A stretch of DNA of 64,000 bases, taken from NCBI GenBank assembly GCA_035578155.1, contig JAPWDM010000001.1:171279498-171343497 (forward strand), read 5' to 3'. Source of the stretch: Brachynemurus nebulosus (taxonomy: Eukaryota > Arthropoda > Insecta > Neuroptera > Myrmeleontidae). A program made the translations under genes and the position numbers. The notes under the pieces are model-generated. The model was not told the DNA's origin. It saw nothing but the letters and a program-made list of their open reading frames with translations, and did no database searches. Of this stretch, positions 45,576 through 56,625 are shown one piece after another (within the stretch, counting starts at the first letter, position 1; every line of letters begins with the position of its first letter).

Positions 45576-45890
45576 TTATGTATTTATGTATCAGCACGAT
45601 AGCGCTTCAGGAAAAACTGCTAGTTTTACGAAATTTGGTGACAACGTTGGAAGTCCAAAAATCTTGGATGAGTTCTTCAGCCAAAAACGTCGGCGCTCAG
45701 GAACATGGTTTTTTGAGAATTTTTCGTGAAAATGAGTTTTTGGCCAAAATTTGCTATAATTTAAAAGTTTTTGTCAAATTTTTTTACACCATTGCAAAGA
45801 CGGGAAAAAATGACATAAAAAAGGTTTTGGAACTATTATTCTAGGTTAGCTAGTTTTTGAGAAAATAAGAAAAAAAAAAGTCAATTTATT
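45404..45890. mobile_element. Family B element, copy 4
   Basis: TAGCGAATTTCCAGAAAG, the right module (GGCAGAAATTTGTTTTGAGG, TCCCTAGAGCCC), a short TA tract (45536-45561) with GTATTTATGTATTTATG degeneration, then the diverged core to AAAAAGGTTTTGGAACTATT. The far end is not intact. Confidence 0.7.
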
Positions 45891-46193
45891 TTCTATAATT
45901 TTAGTGTGTTTACAACTGTGGTGTATGTGTATAATCATATAATGTGTATGTATGTATATAACTCACTATAACTGCAATAGTATACGTATATCTATGTATG
46001 TGAATGTATTTGTACCTCTAATATACATATTTTTCAAATAAGTACGTCACTGTTGACAGTTTTAGCGAATGGAATTCGCTATTACAGCCACTGTCATGAC
46101 GCGACTTGCGCCCGGGACTATGGCAGAAATTTGTTTTGAGGTCCCTAGAAACCGAAAAAAATAGTCACTAAAATTTATATATATACATATATA

Positions 46194-47159
46194 CAGTGGT
46201 GGCCACAAAAATAGCACACCTTGTAGAAAATAAGGATAATATAAAATTTTTGGGATACAAATAAATATAATAAACGAAAACTAGCATAAATAAATTACTA
46301 TAATTTTTTTAGTAAAAAAATATATTAAAATTAAATATTATATTACTATATTACTTACAGTTTTAAAAAGAAAAACAGAAAAAGCAGGAAATATATCTGG
46401 ACATTAAAATAGCACACTTTAATAAATTTAATATTAAAAGACTTTTCAAAAGCGATATAGCACTCTAACATGAACTATGCTGTTTATATAAAGTTTAATT
46501 GTTTAATATTTCGTTGGAAAACTTTTACATTCAATTACTTTTGCACATCTCATAGGCATACTTTCCACTAATGAACGGTAACGTTCAATAGGAATGCTAT
46601 ACCAAATTTCCTGCACAATCTTCCACAAATCTTCTAAATTCCTTGGATTTTTCTTTGATAATTTGTTTTTAAGATATTTCCAAAGATTTTCTAATGGATT
46701 TAAATCTGGACTTTGCGTTGGCCAGTCCAAAACTTATATTAATTTATTTCTTAGCCATTGTTTTATTTCCCCTGTTGTATGCTTTCGATCATTGTCCTAC
46801 ATAAATATCCAATTAACGAGCAAATGTTTGTCTGCAAAAGGTTCCATATCGTTTTTTAATATATGTATATATACTTTGTGGTCCATTTTTCTATCAATTT
46901 TTACAATGGGGTCTACACCATGCCAAGACATGGCTCCCCAAACCATGACACTTCCACCATCATGCTTAATAGTTTTTACTGTGTACAATGGATTGTGAGA
47001 CTGGTTTGGAGAACGTCGCACATACACTTTCCCATCAGAACCGAATCAATTTATTTTAGATTCATCGCTCCACAACACTCTTTTCCAAAACGACACGTCT
47101 AGTCTAGTCTAGAAGAGATTTTAGAATTTTTAATAAGTGTGCTATTTATGTGGCCACCA

Positions 47160-47162
<3 letters not shown>
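46194..47162 (-). mobile_element. Tc1-like element, internally deleted
   Basis: CAGTGGTGGCCACAAAAATA and TATTTATGTGGCCACCACTG are inverted ends within TA sequence. At 969 bp it is shorter than the usual ~1.6 kb because the 5' part of the transposase is gone. TAGACTAGACTAGACG marks the left junction near 47100. Confidence 0.9.
46503..47095 (-). pseudogene. Tc1 transposase, DD34E catalytic part, broken
   Basis: Read downward from ~47095: W-K-R-V-L-W-S-D-E-S-K-I-N (first Asp), a TGA, F-G-S-D-G-K-V-Y-V-R-R, then G-G-S-V-M-V-W-G-A-M-S-W-H-G. It continues to F-M, a TAG, D-N-D-R-K-H-T-T-G (second Asp), another stop, and L-D-W-P-T-Q-S-P-D-L-N-P-L-E-N-L-W (Glu), with the spacing of a DD34E Tc1 enzyme. 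The N-terminal DNA-binding half is deleted and three stops interrupt the rest. Confidence 0.9.
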
Positions 47163-47247
<85 letters not shown>

Positions 47248-47569
47248 TGTGTGTGTGTGTGTGTCCGCGCGATAATTCTCGAACGAAATGTCTTACGTTT
47301 ATGAAATTTGGTGAAAATATTGGAAGTCCCAAACCGTTGGACGAGTTCGTTAACCAGACACAACCGATGCCTGGAACATGTCTTTTTTAGCAATTTTCGT
47401 GAAAAAAATTAACTTTTTGCCAAAATTTCCTCTTATTCAAAAATTTTTGTAAAATTTTTTTACACTATTGGAAAGAGGAGAAAAAATCACATAAAAAAGG
47501 TCTTCAAACTATTATGCTATGTCAACTAGTTTCCAAGAAAAACTAACTTTTATAAACGGAAATTCGCTA

Positions 47570-47885
47570 TGTTATGCAGGATGCTGCGACAGGGGTATTT
47601 GTCTGTTATTGTATTATCCATAGCGTATTAACTCTGTGTATGTATGGATATGTATACTGTGTTCTATGTGTATACTATAATGATACATACATACAAGTGT
47701 CACTGACGTTTTGATTCCCCCTTGCATTATTTATATGACGAACTAGACGAACGGGAAGGTTACTAAACTGTCATTATCGTTACACAATATGCGGTATATA
47801 CAACGATAACTTGTAAGGTGAATTTATAATGTTTTCGATGTTTTAATGAAAGAACGTAAGTGCATGTTACATTTTTTTACATAAA
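47570..47885. other. No recognisable gene
   Basis: AT-rich with TGTATGTATGGATATGTATA-type simple sequence; no coding frame. Confidence 0.5.
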
Positions 47886-48333
47886 TCTATACTTACATAT
47901 AATAAAACTGTAAATCTGCCTCTGTCTGTCTGTATGTCTGTTCACGCATCACTTGTGATGATAAATATGGTGTAATGATAACTTATTACCTGGGTCAACA
48001 TCTAAGATACTTTTTATTTCGGGAAAATGTCTCATTCCCACGGGAAAATGGAAAAACTATTTTGAGCATTTACACACATTACGCCAATTTACATATTTCA
48101 TAAAAAATTTCATAACTATAGGAACAAAAATTGTAAATAAATTTTGTAGTTTGGAAATTTTTCTGAATTTTAAATAAAAAAAAAAAATGTTGCTAATTGT
48201 GTACCGAAAAATACAATAAATACACAATTGTCAATTTCGAGACAATTTAATGCATTTTGTGTTGCAAGAAAGTACAAATTGGAAAAAGAAACTACTCAAC
48301 GTTTCGCGTGAACAACGTCACGGGTACGGCTAG
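47886..48333. mobile_element. Non-autonomous Helitron-like element
   Basis: Starts TCTATACTTACATATAATAA after an A and ends ACGGGTACGGCTAG before a T, i.e. inserted between A and T with a 5' TC and 3' CTAG, as Helitrons do. A small stem (CGTGA...TCACG) precedes the 3' end by about ten bases. The inner text (GTCTGTCTGTATGTCTG, GATACTTTTTATTTCGGG) is typical of insect Helitron relatives. 448 bp, no Rep/helicase. Confidence 0.75.
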
Positions 48334-48378
48334 TATAAAATAAATGTTTACGTTCAATTAAAATCATACTTTACCAAG

Positions 48379-48600
48379 CAGGGACAGATTAAATCACTTT
48401 GGAGCCCTCGGTCTTCTTTACAGCAGACAAAAAATATAAAACCATAAATAAAAGAAACTGAAATAATGTGAAAAACCAAAACAAATCCCAAATATTGATT
48501 CAAATATTCGAAAAAAAAAAAAAAAACAGTTTCACCGGACCCTTCAAAACACCAGACTCGAACCATTTGTCTCATTTGTCTATGCGACGACCCGGCCCTG
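48379..48600. mobile_element. hAT-like MITE remnant
   Basis: CAGGGACAGATTAAATCAC at the left and GCGACGACCCGGCCCTG at the right resemble CAGGGCCGG-type hAT ends. The 8-bp flanks do not match, so this is old or mis-bounded. Confidence 0.5.
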
Positions 48601-48609
48601 AGTATCAAT

Positions 48610-49570
48610 ATTTATGAATTCTATTTAAAATACATAAATGAATTGCTTTTAACCATTTCTCTAGTGCTAAAAAAAGTGTCGATGTTTATCTGAATAACAT
48701 TCTTGGCCAAGTGGTCTGAAAACGACATTTCATATTACACAACCAAATGTTATTCCAACTAATAGCGGAAATGATTCCAGACTACAAAAATTCTATTAAT
48801 ATTAAAGAATTGCTGTTCATCATTCCTCTAATACTCAAAAAAGTATGTTTATCTGAATTACATTCTCGCCCAAGTGGTCGGAAAACGACATTCCATATTA
48901 CAAGCCCTAATGTTATTGCAATCAATGACGGAAATGATTCCAGGCTATAGTAATTCTATTTAATATTAAAGAATTGCTTTTAAATATTTCTCTAATGCTC
49001 AAAAAAGTGTCGATATGTATCTGAATTACATGCTACATTAAGTGGTCGGAAAACGACATTTCGTATTACACGACTAAATGTTATTCCAATTAATAGCGGA
49101 AATGATTCCAAGCTACAAGATTTCCCTTTAAAATACAAGAATTGTTTTTAAACATTTCTCTAATGCTTAAAGAAGTGGCGATATTGATCTGAATTACATG
49201 GTAGACTAAGTGGTCGGAAAACGACATTTCATATTACACGAGCTAATGTTATTCCAATTAATGACGGAAATTTTTCTATTAGGCTACAAGAATTCTATTT
49301 ACTATTAAAGAATTGCTCTTAAACACTTCTCTAATGTTCAAAAAAGTATAATAAATACAAAAATATGCTTATTTGAATTACATGGTTGGCCAAGTGATCG
49401 AAAAACGACATTTCATATTACACGACCTAATGTTATTTCAATAAAATTAATTACGGAAATGATTTCAGGCTACAAGAATTGTATTTAAAATTGAAAAATT
49501 TCTTTCAAACTTTTCTGTAAAGCTCAAAAAAGTATCGATGTTACTGAATTACATTCTTGACCAAGTGTAA
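48610..49570. repeat. ~168-bp satellite, about 5.5 copies
   Basis: The marker GTGGTCGGAAAACGACAT recurs at 48711, 48874, 49042, 49210 and 49394 (spacings 163, 168, 168, 184), with a decayed sixth start at 49565. Each monomer contains TCTGAATTACAT, CATATTACACGACCTAATGT, GCGGAAATGATTCCAGGCTA and AAGAATTGCTTTTAA. Monomers differ by scattered changes. Confidence 0.9.
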
Positions 49571-50145
49571 ATCTTATCATTTACGAGATATTTACGAAAA
49601 ATCAATTTCCTTGACCTTTGATCTTGAATAAAATTTATAGCATAAGTGAGATCAGTGGGGACTTTCGACATTTTATTCATAATGATCTCTAAGGTCTGTA
49701 CCAATTTTCAGCTCTATGCGAATATTTCCGAAGTTAAATGTTTATTTTGACTAGGGTAATGCCAATTCGTGCAATGTTAAATAATTAATAATTACATTAA
49801 TTATTTATTATCTTGTACCAAATTCGTTTCAAGGCCCCGCAAGTCAACTTTGTACCAGGTCCCGCTTTTATTGTACGAAACGAATTTTCGGTTATTTTGA
49901 GAATGATTCTGATGACATGACCCAAACAAATACTGCAGTAATAACCCACTTCTATGGTCCTGCACACATGCGAAACTGACAGTCGAAACTGAACTTTTTC
50001 TGCTTATCGGTGGAAGAATCTCGACAAAGTAGACGTGTTTGCGAGATTGGATAATATATCAAATCAATAATCAGCTTTAACGTAAAACTCAATACAGAAG
50101 TTTCAGCTGTACAAGTTTTCTAATACAATCAAAAATATTATAAAG
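49571..50145. other. No recognisable gene
   Basis: Mixed sequence, with no coding-like frame or repeat end that I can support. Confidence 0.55.
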
Positions 50146-50438
50146 TAGAGCCTTGGCCAAAAGTATTGAGCACCCCCATAAAACACGTGTAACTCTAAAA
50201 TTAATTTAAAAATGACTTTTCTGTTTAATAATAGAATGAAAGGCAATACTAAGAGTTAATTTTAAACAATTGATAAAGGATTTTAAGATACCATAAAACA
50301 CCTGGCCCACAAAATGTGAAATTTGAAGTTTTTTGAAAAATAATGTAAGTTATTTGTTAACCTGTTATTAACTTTCAGGATAACAAGAAGCTGCTGAGTG
50401 TTGTTTATTCGTATAGTAGAGACAGTTTGTAATACGAA

Positions 50439-50924
50439 ATGCCGAAACAACCAGAACTTAACACAAAAACACGAATAAAAATCCAGATTTTATATGAAGA
50501 AGGGAAGACTCAAATAGAGATTGCTAAATTAATAAAAGTTTGACGATGTGCAGTGCAATTTACAATTAAAAGGTTCGTGGAGACTGGCTCTCGTACAAAC
50601 AAAATGAGAACCGGCAGAAAACGAGCTACTACTGACCGCCAAATTAGAAAACTCATCCGTGAGTCACTTAAGGACCGCAAAAAAACTTCTTCTGAGCTCA
50701 CTGCAGCTTTATCGGAAGACATTGGGAAACCAATTAGTTCTCGAACTGTAAGAAGAAGACCCACAGAAGCAGGTTTAAAAAGCCGCAAAGCTAGGAAGAA
50801 GCCTTGGCTCTCCAACAACATCAAGAAAAATCGTTTAGAATGGGTTTTAAGTCTTCTAATCAGCATTCTTCTGAAGAAGATTGGTCCAATGTGGTATGAT
50901 CCGACGAATCTAGTTTTGAAGTAA
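50439..50924 (+). pseudogene. Tc1 transposase 5' half, left arm
   Basis: MPKQPELNTKTRIKIQILYE opens at 50439. The helix-turn-helix (E-E-G-K-T-Q-I-E-I-A-K-L-I-K-V) runs into a TGA at 50541. A second open stretch continues (F-V-E-T-G-S-R-T-N-K, G-R-K-R-A-T-T, R-T-V-R-R-R-P) to V-V, a TGA in place of the usual Trp, then S-D-E-S-S-F-E with the first catalytic Asp. Everything after is absent. Confidence 0.9.
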
Positions 50925-50972
50925 GTTAAATTCTATACCATCGCATTAAAAGATGCGATTAGATTTGCCGGA

Positions 50973-51435
50973 CCATACCGCATTGGACAAATCTTCTTCA
51001 GAAGAATGCTGATGTCTTAAAGCCCATTCTAAACGATTTTTCTTGATGTTGTCGGAGAGCCAAGGCTTCTTCCTAGCTTTGCAGCTCTTTAAACATGCTT
51101 CTGTGGATCTTCTTCTTACAGTTCGAGAACTAATTGGTTTCCCAATGTCTCCCGATAAAGCTGCAGTGAGCTCAGAAGGAGTTTTTTGCGGTCCTTAAGT
51201 GAGTCACGGATAAGTTTTCTAATTTGGCGGTCAGTAGTAGCGCGTTTTCTGCCCGTTCTCATTTTGTTTGTGTGAGAGCGAGTTTCCACGAACCTTTTAA
51301 TTGTAAATTGCACTGCACATCGTCAAACTTTTATTAATTTAGCAATCTCTATTCTCTATTTGAGTCTTCCCTTCTTCATATAAAATCTGGATTTTTATTC
51401 GTGTTTTTGTGTTAAGTTCTGGTTGTTTCGGCATT
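50973..51435 (-). pseudogene. Tc1 transposase 5' half, right arm
   Basis: Reverse-strand copy of the same half enzyme. It has a short direct duplication (AGAGAATAGAGATTG) near 51350, the same TGA after A-K-L-I-K-V, a one-base change that shifts the S-S-E-L-T-A segment, and Gly in place of the first catalytic Asp near the centre. Confidence 0.85.
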
Positions 51436-51993
51436 TCGTATTACAAACTGTCTCTACTATACGAATAAACAACACTCAGCAGCTTCTTGTTATCCTGAAA
51501 GTTAATAACAGGCTAACAAATAAGTTACATTATTTTTCAAAAAACTTCAAATTTCACATTTTGTGGGCCAGGTGTTTTATGGTACCTTAAAATCCTTTAT
51601 CAATTGTTTAAAATTAACTCTTAGTATTGCCTTTCATTCTATTATTAAACAGAAAAGTCATTTTTAAATTAATTTTAGAGTTACACGTGTTTTATGCGGG
51701 TGCTCAATACTTTTGGCCAAGGCTGTAGTACACTAGTTCAAGTTCAAATCGAACATTAAATGAAAAAACCTCATTAATTCAAACAAAATATTGGAATTTT
51801 TAATTAGGTAGTATCAATCAGGTATGTACACATAAAACTCACATTCAAACGATGGAAGAATAGAGACATTAACATTATAAGCATTTTAAATGACATTTAA
51901 AAACCCATTGTAAAAAAATTCGCATTATTTTGTCACAAACACTCACCCAATGCAAAACATAATTATAAACAATGATCTTATAAAATTTACATA

Positions 51994-53129
51994 GGGTAAA
52001 AGCCCCGATTGTGGAACACTATTTTTAGGTATTTCATCAAACTTGCTTACAAAAATTAATAAATGAATTAAACACCCATTTTTTTTTCTTAATAAGCATG
52101 AAACCAAGTTTTTTTAATCCAATGAATATGTTTTTAAGAAAATATAACCCAAAAATTTTGATTTATTAATGTTTTGTTTTATAATTTGTTGACATCTATA
52201 AAAAAACGGACAGAATATATTAACACCCTTTTAAAAATCAGCACATTGACACCTAAAAAAGAACACGTATGTACGAACATGAGATACATCAAATACATCT
52301 TTTGCCATCTTTTCACTCTATGACATAGAGTGACATCTAGTAGTAAATAGAATGTCAAATTAAAAAATATAGAATGGTTTAAATATTCGATAAAATAAAC
52401 GACCAAAATCACAGAATATATCAAAATACTATATTTTGTTTCGCCATCTATGTATTTTGGTAAAGTTCTAATCAATTCTAAACTGACTTATCAAAATGGC
52501 GACAATTTTTCATTATTAAGAAAATTTTGCAACTTTAAATCAATATTTTTTTATTTATCAATTGACGATACGCTCCGAAATAAAAAAAATATTAAAAATT
52601 TTACGATTTTGAAGCAGTAAGTAAATATTTTAGACTTAAAAAGAAATTAAAACTATTTATAATATAAATTTTTAGTTATTTTACGTACATGATTTTAGTT
52701 AAATACAAAGGTTATATGTGTACTGAAAGAAATACACACATATATAAATTACATTTAAACCGAATAAAAAGATGATTTAGCTCTTATAATCACTTAACTG
52801 GACTAATAAAAATTATTTGTATAGTTTTATTGCGCTAACTTCGAAAATTAACCGGAAAATGTTGAAATTTATAAGGCATGTGTTTCTATAAATAAGCATT
52901 GATCAAACGCAAAAGAGACACATTCAGCAAAAACTGTTTAATATATATATGTATTTCTTTAATTAAGTAAAGAAACATTAAATGTGAGATGAATTTAAAT
53001 TGAAAAACAATCATTCTATTAATAATAATTTTTGTTATCAGACGTTTCTTTCAGAAATAACTTCATTAAGATATAAATGTCAAAACTGTTTTTCTATTGG
53101 ATCGCGTTCCACAAACGGGGCTTTTACCC
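51994..53129. mobile_element. Family G element, 1.1-kb copy (TA-flanked)
   Basis: GGGTAAAAGCCCCGATTGTG and CCACAAACGGGGCTTTTACCC are the inverted ends with TA outside. The right subterminal CTTTCAGAAATAACTTCATT and GGATCGCGTTCC match the 152-bp copy at 12187. The interior has no transposase frame. Confidence 0.8.
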
Positions 53130-53131
53130 TA

Positions 53132-53673
53132 CTTCATGTTAAATATGTGCACAAATAATCAGATCAGTGACGGGCGTAAAAGTTATTCTTAAACAATGCA
53201 TTTTTATACAGATCATCCTCTGTATACTAGATTATTTTAAATTAACTAATAATCCTTGTTGATGGTAAGTAATATGAATTGCATGATACATTTTAAACGG
53301 TTGGAATTTTCCAATTATGTACGGATATTATTAGCAAGTTAATAATCTGATTGATAGTTCAACCTTGACAAAATATTATTAATTCACTGTGGCTCAGCTT
53401 AAACAAGATTAGGATCTACACCGAACAACAATAAACCATTAATGGCGGTTTAAAAAATAGTTAACGAGCTATATTTTTTCCTTTTAAGGATTCACATTAG
53501 TGTCCTTTTACAACGTGAAACAAATCACTAATTTTTAATCAATTGTTTTACTTAATTTTAAATGCAATACACATACCCAAAAACAATGAACGTAACATAT
53601 TATGTGTAAATACTTGTTTTTTTAGCTAATCTAGCATTAACATTTTTTAGTTTAATATATTACGTTATTTATG
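53132..53673. other. No recognisable gene
   Basis: AT-rich; no supported feature. Confidence 0.55.
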
Positions 53674-53675
53674 TA

Positions 53676-53869
53676 TCGGACATTTTTCGGATCATACAAC
53701 ATCGTGTTTTGTATATGCAGGCAAATAGACAGATAATATGTGTGAGTTGTATATTATATATGTATGTTTTATCAAAATATCTATTCGTTTTTATTCACAT
53801 TAGTTACATCAAGTGCGATATACCGGTATACACAAAACACGAATGCTGTTTGATCCGAAAAATGTCCGA
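53676..53869. mobile_element. MITE family V (TA-flanked, ~40-bp inverted ends)
   Basis: TCGGACATTTTTCGGATCAT and TTTGATCCGAAAAATGTCCGA are inverted ends flanked by TA; arms continue through CGTGTTTTGT/ACAAAACACG. Confidence 0.8.
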
Positions 53870-53871
53870 TA

Positions 53872-56625
53872 CCTAGAACACAATGATCCCTGAGTAGTTT
53901 TTAAGTAGATTATAACAATTGATAAATTACTACTGATAAATCATTAATTACAGTTTGATGACAAGTTCAAGAAACTATTATTTTTTTTTCTAATAAATAC
54001 TCGTAAAATAAGTAAGTTTTATTACATACATCATCAACTAGTACTTTCGAACGTAAAGTAAGTAGTCAGTGTCGAATTCTCAATAAGATTCAACTATACC
54101 TGGTTTTATGCTTTAAAAGAAGTGAATAAATATTGGTATCTTTGAAGAAAACATAAGAAACAAAAAAAGGTTGATTTAAAATGATTTAAAAAGAGTTGAA
54201 CTATAGTCCTTCATGTTTAAGAAAATATCACAAAAGGTTTCATCAAATTATATTTTAGTTAAGGAAAAAATATTTAACAGTGTGCATTACACAGATGGAA
54301 GAAAAAAAGAAATAGATATATTTCTTAGCCTTTTTATGTAATATATACTATACAAATATCATTAATGTACAGAGTGATTAACGTAATGAGCATGTAATGT
54401 TTTATACTAATATTTAATAAAAAAATAAAAGTAAAAGAACAGCTTCAGTTTTTATCTGATTATTAATTATTTTACACTAAAATGTATTGTGAACCTGCAA
54501 AATATTTGTATTATGTATACACGTTCAATTCGCAAGTCAACGTTAATAGTATGTAACAGCGTTTTTTACTTAAAACGAGGAGAAAGAAAAACAATTATTG
54601 TATTATACATATTACTAAATGATACGATGCTGTATTATTTTCTTTTTCAGTGGAATTCCTAGTAAATTTTCAACGCTAAACTACTTGTAAATATATGAAA
54701 AACAAAAACTGCCACTTTATGGGTACCTATAACTTCGTCTCAAAATAGATTAGGAATGCGACAATATTTTGGTACCGCGTGTCTCTATTGTTTTAAAAAA
54801 ACGGTGATATCCTTAAATAAAGCCAAAAAGCCAAAACTGAGAGAAGGCAAATTAAAGGAGGCAAAAGTATACAGGTAGATATGGTATATTAAACTTCAAG
54901 AAAAAAAATTTTGTTATCATACGCAAAAAATGATCCTTATCAACTTAACACTATACCCTTTTCTCAAATAATCGAAACTTACACCGGAATAATTATTTAA
55001 TATTTTAAACCAAAACTAGATCCAAATCATAATTTTTCATAAAAAACTGATCAAAAATTGCTGGAATAACCGATTAAGCGAAACATTAGAAAAAATAATA
55101 ATAATATAGGTAGTTACAATAATTTTTTTTTACATTTCGCCACTGTTAAAAGTTTTGTTTTTTTTATTACACATACATGAATAAAAAAAAAAATGTAGAA
55201 AAATTATAAACAAAGAAACAATATGAAGTTATAGGATAAAAGAAAAATTTATAATAATAAAATAAATACAAATATTGTATAGCTTGCTCATGAACTAGCA
55301 CAAATATTCAATATAAAATTTTTAAAACAATCATGCATAATTAATTGAAAAACAACAATTAAAATTGCTTCATAAGTAGTAATAAGAAATTAGCCGGAAA
55401 AAATTAATAAAATTAATTTTATTATAACTAATTACATTTCTTAAAAACAACTATTTTTAAACTAGTAAACAAATTACCGTTATGCAACATTTTTATACTA
55501 AAATAAAAAGTAAAAAAATACTTACAAAATTAACAACAAAAAATTATTTCTAAATGCACTAATGTTTTAATTTCTATATTTAAAAAAGGCTGGAAATTTT
55601 ATTTTAATAACATTTTTTTTAATTTTCGTAATTTATACCCGCACAAGTTTCTAAATCATATAATAATAGAATTTGATTTACACAAAAAAAGTTACAAAAT
55701 AACTACGGATGTAAGTTTGGATATAAAAATTAAATATATGAAACAAAATACTATGTATTTTTACTAAATATATAAATTATAATTCATATCATTTAAGGTG
55801 TGCTTTCATTTATATTATTAAACTTTGAAAGTTTAATTAATAAATATTAGAAAATCACATTATTTTCTATTTATTTACAAAACAAATCCATACGTATAGG
55901 TATGCTCACAACCGCAGTTCAAATGACAATACAATTGACATGTAAGTGAAGCATTTGATTAGATTTTGGTCGACATAAACTGCACTTTAGCTTCACCTAT
56001 GCCCCCTTCATTCTCTTCGATGTACTATTTTTAGATAAAAAAGAGATCTGATGGATAAATTAAATAAATTTGAAAGTTAATAAACTTGGTAAAATTTAAT
56101 AAAATAATATAATAAAAGGTAGACTAGAAGTGAAATTTCATTTTAATTAATCCAATAAATTGTTATTTTAATCAACTTTTGAATTGATCAAATTACTAAT
56201 TGTGGGTCCATCTGTAAGTACCCAAGGAAAACATTGTACAGTCTCTATAAATTTTCATTTAAAACTAACATTATATTAAATATTATCAAAAGAAAAATAT
56301 GAATTTATAAAATTTAACTTTATAAAAGAAATTTGGAAATTACTATATGTATTTTAATAAAATGTAATACATATTTAGGCACAATTTTTAAATTTTTTGT
56401 TTTTTAATGTTTTCCCGTCTGTAGATAAGTATTCTTATTTGTTAAACATTGAAGCTATAATTTCCATTGTCTTTGTTTTTCTTTATGGCCTTCCGATTAT
56501 TTATCTTTCTCATCAACATGTTTTAATGACAACCTGTAATTGTTAATAATTAATATTATATTTACATCCATGTTTATTAATATTTGTCAAAATATTTTGA
56601 AAAATAATTACAGTCATTTCGTAAA
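53872..56625. other. No recognisable gene; upstream region of SIN1
   Basis: Very AT-rich. A segment near 54290-54650 shares phrases with MITE S (GATTATTAATTATTTTACAC). No core-promoter motif upstream of the SIN1 start codon is clear enough to call, and 5' untranslated exons may exist here unseen. Confidence 0.55.

Larger units (their letters stand above)
46063..47569. mobile_element. Family B element, copy 5, with a Tc1 element in its TA tract
   Basis: TAGCGAATGGAATTCGCTA at the left and TTTATAAACGGAAATTCGCTA at the right bound the copy. The right module (46083-46180), TA sequence, the Tc1 element at 46194-47162, (TA)n to 47249, a (GT)n run to 47264 and the core follow in order. Confidence 0.8.
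50148..51725. mobile_element. Palindromic Tc1 element (two head-to-head 5' halves)
   Basis: Left arm 50148-~50925 and right arm ~50970-51725 are inverted copies of ~750-775 bp differing by scattered substitutions and a small duplication near 51350. Each starts with the Tc1-type end (AGCCTTGGCCAAAAGTATTG) next to TA, carries the transposase start, and stops just past the first catalytic Asp region. The ~45-bp centre includes ATCGCATTAAAAGATGCGAT. Confidence 0.95.
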
